A stretch of 64,000 nucleotides of DNA, from IMG/VR virus record IMGVR_UViG_3300034198_012754, positions 1 to 64,000 of that record, one strand, 5' to 3'. Origin of the DNA: a virus. How positions within the stretch are numbered: position 1 is the stretch's first letter; every line of letters begins with the position of its first letter. Under the pieces are notes generated by a model. It worked only from the letters and a program-made list of their open reading frames with translations. It was not told where the DNA came from and made no database searches. Positions 14,627-23,037 of the stretch are shown here, piece after piece. A program made the position numbers and the translations under genes.

Positions 14627-14890
14627 ATGGCTCAACAAATAATCAATGTAGGAACAGCACCCAATGATGGACTGGGCGATCCTATACGTACTTCTTTTAT
14701 CAAATGCAACACCAATTTTAGCGAACTATTCAGTCGTGTGCAAACAACTCCACCAGCAACGCCTACTGGAACTATTGGTGACAGTGCTGGAATGATTGCA
14801 TATGACAACATTTATTTTTACGTCTGCGTAGCCGATTTTGACGAAACCACAGAAATCTGGCGCCGTGTAGCGTTTGACCCTACCTGGTAA
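14627..14890 (+). CDS. Small virion/tail-associated protein
   Basis: 87 residues. The N-terminus QQIINVGTAPNDGLGDPIRT followed by FIKCNTNFSEL is a conserved start of many T4-like baseplate and tail-fibre proteins, here nearly alone. It probably binds the same baseplate site as the larger proteins or represents a split N-terminal module. Late element just upstream. Confidence 0.7.
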   Translation: MAQQIINVGTAPNDGLGDPIRTSFIKCNTNFSELFSRVQTTPPATPTGTIGDSAGMIAYDNIYFYVCVADFDETTEIWRRVAFDPTW

Positions 14891-14894
14891 GTAA

Positions 14895-17756
14895 ATGGCT
14901 CAACCTATTTGGATTACTCCTGCTGGTAGTTTAGGAACCATACCCGAAGGTATATTCTATCAAACCAATATGTTGGCTGACACTGCCACAGTGGCTATCA
15001 ACACTTGCACAGCAACATCATCCTCTACCAATCTTATTACCTGTGACAGCACTGCCAATATTTGGCCAGGACTCAATGTAATATTTTCAGGTGGATTGTT
15101 TGGCGGAGTAAGTCCTGCTGTCAGATATTTTGTGTTGGCGGTGGTTGATAGCACACATTTTTCGATTGCACCATTTGAATACTCTACGGTTCCAATTGCA
15201 CTGACCACGGGCTCAGGATCAATGACCGCTACCTTTACTCAGCATGTGTTGTTTACTATACAGGCTGGAGCACTACCATCCGGAATACAAATTGCCGACA
15301 ATGGTCTAATTGAAGGTATACCCAAGGCTGTGGCCAGTATTCAAGGAGTTCCTTCACAGGTGTCAGAAGACGTTACCAGTAAATTTACTGTGAGAGCATA
15401 CACTCGATCCAGAGTAGGAACTCTGGATCGCATCAACGATAGAACGTTCACATTAACAATTACAGGACAGGATGCCCCAGAGTGGATTACTCCGGCTGGA
15501 CAAATTGCCCAGGAATACGACGGTCAACAGATTGTTCCAATACAAGTTGAATACACCGACGTTGACCCATCAGACACTGTGATTGTGTCTCTCAAAGCAG
15601 GATTGTTGCCACCTGGATTGACTGTCAGTGCTGACGGATTGATTTCGGGATTTATTACTCCGTTGAGTCCGGTGGAAGCCACAGCTGGGTTCAGTCGTGA
15701 TGGACAAGGCTATGCCGAATATCCATTTGATTTCTCAACACAAAGCGTTGATGCTAACTACGAATTTGTACTGGAGCTATCAGATGGTAAAAGTAGCAAT
15801 TTGAGAACTTTTAGTATTTTTGTTTACAGCAAGGATTCATTAACAGCGGATACCACAACTATCACAGCTGACAATACATTTATCACAGCCGATGTCAGTC
15901 CAGTGCGTGTGCCATTCATTGTGAGTCCAGCAGTTGGCAGTATTGGAACAGTGCGTAACAACAACTTCTTTGCTGTGCAATTTGTGGGTCTTGACCTCGA
16001 CGGCGACCAAGTTGAATATGACCTTGGATACGACATTGGAGATTCAACCACAATTCCGGGACTTACATTGGATCCTGGCACTGGATGGTTATACGGTTAC
16101 ATTCCTTCGTTGGGGCTAACCGACAATACCTATAACTTTTACATACGAGTTTATAAAAAAGACAATCCGGCAATTATCAGTAACGAATACAATTATTCGT
16201 TGACTATAGTTGGACCGATTGACACAGAGGTAACCTGGCTCACCAACAGTGATTTAGGCACAATTGTCAATGGCGCTACCAGTACACTGTATGTATTGGC
16301 AACCAACATAGCCGGTATACCAGTACAATATCAATTAGAATCTGGGAGCACCAGTAGTCTTCCACAAGGACTACAATTATTGCCATCAGGTGAAATTGCT
16401 GGCCGAGTGAGTTTTGATACATTTGCATTGGATTTAGGAACCACAACATTTGATGTTACATCAAATGATCTTGCGGTAACTGGTCAAAATACAGAAACTA
16501 CATTTGACATGAGTCATACATTTACCGTAAACGCTTACAGTACAGATGGATTGGTAAGTGTATTCAAAACGTTTACAATCACTGTGATTCGAGAATACAA
16601 CGAGCCATATGAGAATTTATATATTCAAGCTATGCCGCCACTGGCTGATCGAGAATTTATTGACAGTTTGATACAAAATCAAGACATATTCCAGCCGGAT
16701 CTATTGTATAGACCCACCGATCCAAACTTTGGTCGTGCTACACAAGTGATCTATGAACATGCGTTTGGATTGACAGCCAGCACCATAGAAGACTACTACA
16801 GTAGTTTGTACGAAAATCATTACTGGAAAAATCTTACTCTGGGAGAAATACGGGTAGCTCAAGCAGTGGATGCCAACGGTGTGGTTATCTACGAAGTAGT
16901 TTACAGTGCCATACAAGATAATCTGCTAAACAACCAAGGACTGAGCGTCAGCAAACAAGTTACTTTACCTTATCCTATCAATGAAGCAGATTCTACCGAA
17001 ATAAGCACAGTGTACCCAAACAGTTTGATCAACATGCGTGATCAAGTGATAGACACAGTGGGTCAAATTGCCAATGTATTACCATTGTGGATGACTTCAA
17101 AACAGGCCAATGGCCGTGTGCTAGGATTCATACCGTCATGGGTTCTGGCCTATGTCAAACCTGGACACGGTGATCAGATTGCTTATTATGTACGCACCAA
17201 GTTTGGTGAACGATTGAATTTGATTGATTTTGAAGTTGATCGTTACGAACTTGACAGATTGTTGAGTCACAACTGGGATCCAGCTGGCGATTCAACCACT
17301 GGTGCATGGGAACCTGTTGCTGCCGAAACCACATTTGACCTAGACAATCATTATCAGTTGCCTGCCCTCGACGATTCAAGTTTTGTTTTTGTGGGAGGAA
17401 CTGGATATGCAGTAGGTGATCGTATCCTTATTTTAGGCAGTCAAGTTGGTGGAGTTGATGTTACCAACAACATAACAATCACTGTAGAACAGGTGGATAT
17501 CAATGGCACTATCGAACAAGCTCAAGGCACTGGATTTGCACCCCTGTTTAGCACAGGCGATACATATACAAATGTAATAGGTACAAACATCACTGGCTCT
17601 GGAACAGGAGCCACTTGGGATATTGAGGTAGTGGGCGCAGATGCTACTACATTTGATGGATCAAGTGTAAGATTTATCGCACCTGTAGATATGTACAGCA
17701 ACACACAAGAGTACGATAAATACCTTGTATTCCCCAAGAGGACAATTTTAGGATAA
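14895..17756 (+). CDS. Large Ig-repeat tail/baseplate protein
   Basis: 953 residues. At least four putative Ig-like (He_PIG/cadherin-like) repeats are seen by their recurrent LPxGLxxxxxGxIxG core: LPSGIQIADNGLIEGIP (about 126), LPPGLTVSADGLISGFI (about 236), a degenerate IPGLTLDPGTGWLYGYIP (about 389) and LPQGLQLLPSGEIAGRV (about 491). The part after about 600 is different and probably attaches to the baseplate. Such proteins form virion adhesins. Late structural context with neighbours 14627 and 17760. Confidence 0.75.
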   Translation: MAQPIWITPAGSLGTIPEGIFYQTNMLADTATVAINTCTATSSSTNLITCDSTANIWPGLNVIFSGGLFGGVSPAVRYFVLAVVDSTHFSIAPFEYSTVPIALTTGSGSMTATFTQHVLFTIQAGALPSGIQIADNGLIEGIPKAVASIQGVPSQVSEDVTSKFTVRAYTRSRVGTLDRINDRTFTLTITGQDAPEWITPAGQIAQEYDGQQIVPIQVEYTDVDPSDTVIVSLKAGLLPPGLTVSADGLISGFITPLSPVEATAGFSRDGQGYAEYPFDFSTQSVDANYEFVLELSDGKSSNLRTFSIFVYSKDSLTADTTTITADNTFITADVSPVRVPFIVSPAVGSIGTVRNNNFFAVQFVGLDLDGDQVEYDLGYDIGDSTTIPGLTLDPGTGWLYGYIPSLGLTDNTYNFYIRVYKKDNPAIISNEYNYSLTIVGPIDTEVTWLTNSDLGTIVNGATSTLYVLATNIAGIPVQYQLESGSTSSLPQGLQLLPSGEIAGRVSFDTFALDLGTTTFDVTSNDLAVTGQNTETTFDMSHTFTVNAYSTDGLVSVFKTFTITVIREYNEPYENLYIQAMPPLADREFIDSLIQNQDIFQPDLLYRPTDPNFGRATQVIYEHAFGLTASTIEDYYSSLYENHYWKNLTLGEIRVAQAVDANGVVIYEVVYSAIQDNLLNNQGLSVSKQVTLPYPINEADSTEISTVYPNSLINMRDQVIDTVGQIANVLPLWMTSKQANGRVLGFIPSWVLAYVKPGHGDQIAYYVRTKFGERLNLIDFEVDRYELDRLLSHNWDPAGDSTTGAWEPVAAETTFDLDNHYQLPALDDSSFVFVGGTGYAVGDRILILGSQVGGVDVTNNITITVEQVDINGTIEQAQGTGFAPLFSTGDTYTNVIGTNITGSGTGATWDIEVVGADATTFDGSSVRFIAPVDMYSNTQEYDKYLVFPKRTILG

Positions 17757-17759
17757 CTT

Positions 17760-18656
17760 ATGACAAGTGCAATTAACCCAAACAACATCGACGGTACTTA
17801 CCCAGTAGCCGGACAAGATAACAATTCACAAGGTTTTCGTGATAACTTTACGAATATCAAAACCAACTTCCAGTATGCGGAAGATGAGATTACAGATCTA
17901 CAAAACAATGCAGTATTAAAATCTGCGCTGTCTGGTACCACTTTAGACAACGACATGTTGGGCAGTGGGCTGAGCAATGCTGTATTAAATGACATGGGCT
18001 ACAAACTCCTAGACCTTGGTGCCTCGCCGGGATCTTCATTTACTGTTAATTACGCTCTTGGAACATATCAAACAGTAACTCTTAATGTTGCTGCTACTTT
18101 TGGCTTTAGTAACTTTCCAGCGGCTGGTGTTGCTGGAGAAGTATACTTACAGGTTACAGTAAATAATCTAGCTCATACTCTAACATTGCCAGCCGTGGTT
18201 AGTCAAGGATTGACCGGTATTCAAGGTATCAGTGGACAAATTATCACATTTGGTGCCACAGGTACATACAATTTTAGATTCACAACCAACAATGGTGGCA
18301 CAACCGTCACTGTATACGATTTAAATCGCCCACTGAATGTTTATACCAATCCATTGTTTTTAACTGGATCTGAAGATTTGGCCGCATCTGGTGCTGCAAG
18401 TTTGAGATTGCCAGTGAGCTATTTCTCAACTGCGGCTGCTGAAACAGCAACACTAGCAGCAGGTGTCAACGGACAAATCAAAACTTTTGCAATGTATGCT
18501 CGTGTGGGCAATATGGTTATTACTGTGACCAATGCAGGATGGAAAACATCAGGTACAGGCACCATAACATTCGACGCCATCGGTGAAGGTTGTATTTTGC
18601 AATACATCAACTCAAAATGGTTTGTGATTGGCAACAACGGTTGCACATTTGCCTGA
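17760..18656 (+). CDS. Virion structural protein, tail fibre-like
   Basis: 298 residues. Opens with INPNNIDGTYPVAGQDNNSQ then GFRDNFTNIKTNFQYAEDEI, the conserved N-terminal attachment segment of T4-like tail or baseplate appendages, followed by a beta-rich Gly/Thr/Ser body typical of fibre shafts or decoration domains. Three bases after the Ig-repeat gene. Exact position in the virion is unknown. Confidence 0.7.
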   Translation: MTSAINPNNIDGTYPVAGQDNNSQGFRDNFTNIKTNFQYAEDEITDLQNNAVLKSALSGTTLDNDMLGSGLSNAVLNDMGYKLLDLGASPGSSFTVNYALGTYQTVTLNVAATFGFSNFPAAGVAGEVYLQVTVNNLAHTLTLPAVVSQGLTGIQGISGQIITFGATGTYNFRFTTNNGGTTVTVYDLNRPLNVYTNPLFLTGSEDLAASGAASLRLPVSYFSTAAAETATLAAGVNGQIKTFAMYARVGNMVITVTNAGWKTSGTGTITFDAIGEGCILQYINSKWFVIGNNGCTFA

Positions 18657-18665
18657 CCAAAATCA

Positions 18666-18694
18666 TTGACTTTGTGTTCACAGTGCTGTAAAAT
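18666..18694 (+). promoter_or_regulatory. Promoter giving a leaderless message
   Basis: TTGACT at 18666-18671, 17-bp spacer, TAAAAT at 18689-18694. The predicted +1 falls at or next to the ATG at 18701, and no ribosome site is present, so the message would begin with its start codon. Confidence 0.65.
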
Positions 18695-18700
18695 ACACAC

Positions 18701-18937
18701 ATGGAACATCCTTTACTACCCAGCTTAGACCACATGACCGTGGAAGAGCTGGGTTCTAAAATATCGGAACTCAATAAAAAATTAGGCATTGCTCATCGAA
18801 CAGGCAATGCTTATCTTTGCAATCAAATCAGGATGGCCATAGAAAGTCATCAGGTCAAGTATCAAGAAAAAACTCAAGCCATGTTCAACAAAGGCAAACC
18901 TGGCGATAACTTTGAAGACAAGATAGATATCTCATGA
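18701..18937 (+). CDS. 78-residue helical protein
   Basis: Charged, wholly helical sequence (VEELGSKISELNKKLGIAHR) consistent with a short coiled coil. It is the first gene behind a promoter and probably translated leaderless. ATGA overlap with the next gene. I recognise the type from T4-like phages as a small conserved protein without known function. Confidence 0.6.
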   Translation: MEHPLLPSLDHMTVEELGSKISELNKKLGIAHRTGNAYLCNQIRMAIESHQVKYQEKTQAMFNKGKPGDNFEDKIDIS

Positions 18938-19545
18938 ACGTAAGACTGCGTTACTCAACTGTGTTTACTGCTGGTATATTCTACGATGATCAAATGCGTA
19001 TGAACAACTATCAAGTAAAATTACACATTACTACCAACAGCGAAGAAGGTGAAGATCACAACATTGCGCTGGATCGAATCAAATACTTCCTACACAATCA
19101 ACTCAACAGCACTGTGTTTATAAACAGTGATGAGTGGGCACAGTGTCAAGCATATGCCGCAGCCGGAATCAACATAACCACATTGCCCGAAGATCCTCTA
19201 GACCAAGTGATCGGAATAATGTTATACTGTAAACTCAATGCCATACTGGAATCTAGGATGATCATTGACGAAATAGAAATTTGCAGTGAGCTTGGAGAAA
19301 ATATTGTGTATTTGCACAATGATCGAGATGCCCAAGGTCCATTTGCTGACACAGGGTGGTGGTCGGAGCCAGAGGCTGTGCATTGCGATTTAACTTTGGT
19401 TGACAATGAAAAAACCGTTGAGTTGCCTCACATTGGTGCAGGCTGGAGAGAGCTGGGATTGTGTTGGGACGAAAGTATACTGATCAATGTCAACGATGAT
19501 AACAAGGTAGTGTTTGCAGATTTTGCCAAAGATGAAACAAAATAA
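18934..19545 (+). CDS. Conserved hypothetical protein
   Basis: 203 residues, acidic, mixed alpha/beta, with no motif I can assign. Coupled by ATGA to the previous gene and overlapping the next by 14 bases, forming a three-gene unit with the Pol III alpha-like fragment. Confidence 0.6.
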   Translation: MNVRLRYSTVFTAGIFYDDQMRMNNYQVKLHITTNSEEGEDHNIALDRIKYFLHNQLNSTVFINSDEWAQCQAYAAAGINITTLPEDPLDQVIGIMLYCKLNAILESRMIIDEIEICSELGENIVYLHNDRDAQGPFADTGWWSEPEAVHCDLTLVDNEKTVELPHIGAGWRELGLCWDESILINVNDDNKVVFADFAKDETK

Positions 19546-20044
19546 CTACGGTGAAATGATTTTTGACCAAGACGATGTGTGTGACTTGATCATGCAAAGT
19601 CGTGAAATTGCGTCTTTTCGAAACATGATAGTTGACGCCAGTGTTGATCTAGAAAAAGTATCAATGTTGTTGGATGATATTCCTACAATGATCAAACACA
19701 ATACGTCAACTGAAAGCATGGAAGAGTTTGATCGCAGACTCCAAAACACTTGGCACATGCCCGAACAGTATCAGCAATTAGACATAGCACAACACATACT
19801 GAATTTATGTACCACTGACGCAGAATTACAACGGTGTGGACAGGAGTTGTTGTTGTATCAAGAACGCAACTTGTTTGACCTGTTGCGTTTTTTGAAATAT
19901 CTAGTGGATGTGATGACTGCTAACAGTGTGATCTGGGGCGTGGGTCGTGGATCAAGTGTGGCCAGTTATGTGTTGTACAAATTAGGAGTTCATAAAATTG
20001 ATTCCATGTTCTATGAATTAGATGTGGAAGAATTTCTGCGTTAA
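19532..20044 (+). CDS. Stand-alone fragment like the DnaE palm domain
   Basis: 170 residues from the ATG at 19532. The C-terminal third, with LLRFLKYLVDVM and WGVGRGSSVASYVLYKLGVH and KIDSMFYELDVEEFLR, closely follows the GPGRGSxxGSLVxYxLGI(T)xIDPxxYxLLFERFL segment of bacterial Pol III alpha (DnaE). The protein stops right where DnaE would continue into its catalytic PDID aspartates, so it cannot polymerise. The N-terminal part is unlike DnaE. It may mimic the host replicase and bind its template, clamp or other partner. Confidence 0.65.
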   Translation: MKQNNYGEMIFDQDDVCDLIMQSREIASFRNMIVDASVDLEKVSMLLDDIPTMIKHNTSTESMEEFDRRLQNTWHMPEQYQQLDIAQHILNLCTTDAELQRCGQELLLYQERNLFDLLRFLKYLVDVMTANSVIWGVGRGSSVASYVLYKLGVHKIDSMFYELDVEEFLR

Positions 20045-20047
20045 ATA
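20042..20047 (+). promoter_or_regulatory. Late promoter element
   Basis: TAAATA overlapping the stop of the DnaE-like gene, 23 bases before the 20071 start, which has its own AAGGAA ribosome site. Matches the T4 late core and recurs before other late genes. Confidence 0.5.
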
Positions 20048-20070
20048 CCAGTATTACTAAGGAAATTAAA

Positions 20071-20583
20071 ATGACCAAAAAACAATACCGATCAGCCATG
20101 GGCAAAACTGTTGACATGGGCTCACTGTTGTTACAGAATGAAAGCGTAAGAGCGGTTGGCAACATGGGAGTCAATGCCAGAGGTGATGTGATCAATAGCA
20201 ATAACCGAGTTATTGAACGCAAATCTCGACAAGTTCAACGACAAAATCGTCGTACAACCAATGTAACCAACACTCCAGTATCAACCAGTACAGCAGCCAT
20301 GAACAAGGTACGGGCCGAAGAATTGTCACCGGTGTTCAGCGAAGATACATTTGCTGATTTACCCGAGGACAACGACGTTGTTGCCAACGATGTTGTTGAA
20401 AACCTTGCAACTACCGAAGCTACCGAAACCGTTGCAACTACAGAACCGGTGGCCGCTACACCAGAAAGCCCAGTACTAGGCGGCTTAGCTGGTGCCATTG
20501 CCCGTAGTAGAACTGTGCAACAAGAACTTGAAAAAACCCCGCGCCAACTTGCACGACAAACACCCGGCGTTAGAAAACTCTAA
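20071..20583 (+). CDS. Conserved phage protein with basic N-domain and acidic linker
   Basis: 170 residues. The N-terminus (KKQYRSAMGKTVDMGSLLLQ, then VRAVGNMGVNARGDVI) is strongly conserved-looking, followed by Arg/Gln-rich residues 50-68, a Thr/Val/Glu-rich linker and a basic C-terminus. Late element upstream and virion genes nearby make a structural or assembly role likely, but I do not recognise it as a named T4 gene. Confidence 0.55.
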   Translation: MTKKQYRSAMGKTVDMGSLLLQNESVRAVGNMGVNARGDVINSNNRVIERKSRQVQRQNRRTTNVTNTPVSTSTAAMNKVRAEELSPVFSEDTFADLPEDNDVVANDVVENLATTEATETVATTEPVAATPESPVLGGLAGAIARSRTVQQELEKTPRQLARQTPGVRKL

Positions 20584-20591
20584 GAGGAACT

Positions 20592-20975
20592 ATGAACAAA
20601 GCAGCATTTGCACCACATCAAATCAAAAGAGATCAATTACAACCCATCAGAGATTGGGTTGTTGTTACCGAAATGACATTTGAACAACGCACAACCAGTT
20701 CTGGGCTTATTTTGTTGAATGACGACGGAACCGGATTGGGCATCAGGCCACGATGGGGTTGTGTGTATGCCACTGGCCCGGATCAACAAGATGTTTGCAC
20801 AGGACAATGGATCTGTGTAGCACACGGACGTTGGACTCGCGGGGTCGAAGTTGAAGACGAATCAGGAGAAAAAACTCTCCGAAAAATTGACCCAAAAGAT
20901 ATACTGCTGGTTTCAGACCATCCACCACAGGACGACACCATGAGTGATGCTGTCTACGTAGTTGCACAACAATAA
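20592..20975 (+). CDS. GroES-like co-chaperonin (T4 gp31 analogue)
   Basis: 127 residues. PIRDWVVVTEM (about 17-27) is the first beta strand of the Cpn10 barrel, the Thr/Ser/Gly-rich QRTTSSGLILLNDDG fits the mobile GroEL-binding loop, and DPKDILLVSD the closing strand. T4 gp31 replaces GroES in folding the major capsid protein, and this protein probably does the same. The rest has an extra insertion (GRWTRGVEVEDESGEKTLRK) relative to bacterial GroES. Confidence 0.75.
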   Translation: MNKAAFAPHQIKRDQLQPIRDWVVVTEMTFEQRTTSSGLILLNDDGTGLGIRPRWGCVYATGPDQQDVCTGQWICVAHGRWTRGVEVEDESGEKTLRKIDPKDILLVSDHPPQDDTMSDAVYVVAQQ

Positions 20976-21203
20976 ATGAGTTTTATCAAACGTTGGGATG
21001 TTGATGACATTGCTACTCAACTTCACCGTATGGCATTGGAAGCCAACGATCCTCGCAACGATGGTTGGACGGCAAGTGGTTGCAAAAAAGAAATATATCA
21101 AGTAAAATGCTTGATAGAAGACATTTATCAAAAACTTCCGGTCTTTCAAGGCGAGGAAGAATGGGAAAAGGAAAGAGTAGCTGAACTACTCAAACGCAAA
21201 TGA
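20976..21203 (+). CDS. 75-residue conserved phage protein
   Basis: Starts immediately after the co-chaperonin stop (TAAATG) and ends with a 4-base overlap into the next gene. Helical, charged, with HRMALEANDPRNDGWTASGC. No function known. Confidence 0.55.
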   Translation: MSFIKRWDVDDIATQLHRMALEANDPRNDGWTASGCKKEIYQVKCLIEDIYQKLPVFQGEEEWEKERVAELLKRK

Positions 21204-21682
21204 TATTCAACAAAGTTAGAGAACTCAAAGAACAAGGCAAGGTAATTGGCATTACATTCAGCCAATTTGATATGTTGCACGCCGGACATATTGCAATGTT
21301 GGCCGAAGCCAAGAATCATTGTGATTACTTGATTGCTGGCCTACAAACGGACGCATCAATTGATCGGCCTGATTCCAAGAACGCACCTATTCAAAGTGTG
21401 GTAGAACGACAGATACAATTGGCCGCAGTACGTTATGTAGATGAAATTGTTGTGTACCAAACAGAACAGGATTTGGTTGACTTGTTGTTGATTCTTCCTG
21501 TGGATGTGCGTATACTGGGAGTAGAGTATGAAAATCAAAATTACACAGGTAAAAACGAAGGACACATACGTGGTATTCGTCCAATCTTCAATGGTCGTGA
21601 TCACTCATTCAGTTCCAGCAGTTTGCGTAGGCGTGTAGTAGAAGCAGAAACTTTTCGAAATTCTAAGGAAACAACGCAATGA
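21200..21682 (+). CDS. Cytidylyltransferase (TagD/RfaE-like)
   Basis: 160 residues. The HxGH nucleotidyltransferase motif is MLHAGHIAML (H28-H31) and the C-terminal SSSSLRRR supplies the S/T-S-x-x-R phosphate loop. Length and layout match glycerol-3-phosphate or sugar-phosphate cytidylyltransferases. It is one of three HxGH-type enzymes in the window (others at 27332 and 35342). Substrate not determinable; activation of a polyol or sugar for virion or DNA decoration is plausible. Confidence 0.85.
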   Translation: MIFNKVRELKEQGKVIGITFSQFDMLHAGHIAMLAEAKNHCDYLIAGLQTDASIDRPDSKNAPIQSVVERQIQLAAVRYVDEIVVYQTEQDLVDLLLILPVDVRILGVEYENQNYTGKNEGHIRGIRPIFNGRDHSFSSSSLRRRVVEAETFRNSKETTQ

Positions 21683-21849
21683 TGCCATTGCCACAAGTAG
21701 TAGGACAGTGCGGATGCGGTCGTAGCCCCACAGGCCGGTGCATAGGATGGCACGGATTGACCGAAGAGGGTTATATGGACCGATTAAATTTATGGATTGC
21801 CCAACAGGCACAAACAGACAAGGACAACAATGAAAGAACTCTGGACTGA
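21679..21849 (+). CDS. CDGSH-like Cys/His mini-protein
   Basis: 56 residues overlapping the previous stop (ATGA) and running 20 bases into the clamp-loader gene. QCGCGRSPTGRCIGWH places three cysteines and a histidine as C-x-C-x7-C-x3-H, one residue shorter than the CDGSH [2Fe-2S] motif of mitoNEET (C-x-C-x8-C-x3-H). It may therefore bind an Fe-S cluster. Similar small proteins occur in T4-like phages, and a zinc site is the alternative. Confidence 0.6.
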   Translation: MMPLPQVVGQCGCGRSPTGRCIGWHGLTEEGYMDRLNLWIAQQAQTDKDNNERTLD

Positions 21850-22750
21850 AAAATACAGACCTCGAGACATAGATGGTTATGTGTTTAGAGATCAAGCACA
21901 AAAAGATCAAGTAGCTGGCTGGATCAAAGCTGGATCAATACCGCACTTGTTGTTTTCGGGAGCGCCAGGTGTGGGCAAGACTACCTTGGCAAAAATCTTG
22001 ATCAATCAGTTGGGTATTGACAGCTACGATGTGTTGGAGATCAATGCATCGCGTGAAAACTCGGTGGACACAATCCGTGACAAGATTACAGGATTTGTAC
22101 AAACTATGCCATTTGGCGAATTTAAGGTGGTGTTGTTGGATGAAGCGGACTATATTTCGCCCAACGGGCAAGCGGCGCTACGTGGCGTCATGGAGACCTA
22201 TCACGCCAGTGCTAGGTTTATTCTTACTTGTAATTATCCTAATCGTATCATACCAGCTCTCCACAGCAGGTGTCAAGGTTTTCATATTGAACGTGTAGAC
22301 GTCACTGAGTTCACTGCTAGAATGGCCACTGTGTTGGTCACTGAAAGCATTGAATTTGATTTAGATACCTTGGACAGTTATGTTAAAGCAACTTATCCGG
22401 ACTTGCGTAAATGCTTGAATATGTGCCAAATGAACAGCCAAGAAGGACGTTTGTCTCCACCCAATGGTGACGAAGGCGGTGCCAAAGATTGGAAACTGGA
22501 TGCAGTAAACTTGTTCAAGGCCGGCAAGATTACAGAAGCACGCAAACTGATGTGTGCCAGTGTGCGTCCAGAAGAAATGGAAGATGTATTCCGTTGGATG
22601 TACGACAACTTAGAACTATGGTCAAAAGCGCCTGAACGTCAGGATCAGGCCATTGTTATTATACGCAATGGCTTGATCAATGTGCCCATGGTAGCAGATC
22701 AAGAAATTAATTTATCAGCAACATTAATCGAACTTGCAGGACTCAAATGA
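21830..22750 (+). CDS. 44: Sliding-clamp loader ATPase, gp44-like
   Basis: 306 residues from the ATG at 21830 (MKELWTEKYRPRDIDGYV), the conserved start of gp44/RFC-type AAA+ clamp loaders. Walker A GAPGVGKTT (about 44-52), Walker B VVLLDEADY (about 103), sensor 1 ILTCNYPNRI and the SRC box LHSRCQG are all present. With gp62 it opens and loads the gp45 clamp (57679-58401). I do not recognise a gp62 in this window. The protein carries a short unusual insertion rich in Gly/Pro (about 215-230). Confidence 0.95.
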   Translation: MKELWTEKYRPRDIDGYVFRDQAQKDQVAGWIKAGSIPHLLFSGAPGVGKTTLAKILINQLGIDSYDVLEINASRENSVDTIRDKITGFVQTMPFGEFKVVLLDEADYISPNGQAALRGVMETYHASARFILTCNYPNRIIPALHSRCQGFHIERVDVTEFTARMATVLVTESIEFDLDTLDSYVKATYPDLRKCLNMCQMNSQEGRLSPPNGDEGGAKDWKLDAVNLFKAGKITEARKLMCASVRPEEMEDVFRWMYDNLELWSKAPERQDQAIVIIRNGLINVPMVADQEINLSATLIELAGLK

Positions 22751-23037
22751 GATATTTAATTTTAACTTACTATCGTAAACCTACTGGCCAAATTGACGAA
22801 GTCATGGCTGTGAGTAAAAATCTTAAACGCCGTGATCTACAAACAGCCAATGTGATCTTGGACTTTAAGGATCAACAAGTGATATTGGCCAGCATGGGCG
22901 ATGCACAAGTGCCCAAGGATTGGGACCGAATTGTTGCTTATTATTACCAACACTATGCTCATACCATTGAACGCCTGTTTGAAGAAAATGGACATCCGTT
23001 GAATATCAATGGGGAAGAAATTAACAAAGTCAAATGA
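22747..23037 (+). CDS. Conserved T4-like phage protein
   Basis: 96 residues coupled to gp44 by ATGA. LTYYRKPTGQIDEVMAVSKN and a central VILDFKDQQV are typical of a small protein that follows replication genes in many T4-like marine phages. It is too short for gp62, though that position would be expected for it. Function unknown. Confidence 0.65.
   Translation: MRYLILTYYRKPTGQIDEVMAVSKNLKRRDLQTANVILDFKDQQVILASMGDAQVPKDWDRIVAYYYQHYAHTIERLFEENGHPLNINGEEINKVK

Noticed and set aside
22747-23037. gp62 clamp-loader small subunit
   Set aside because: In the right place after gp44, but only 96 residues and the sequence matches a different conserved phage protein.
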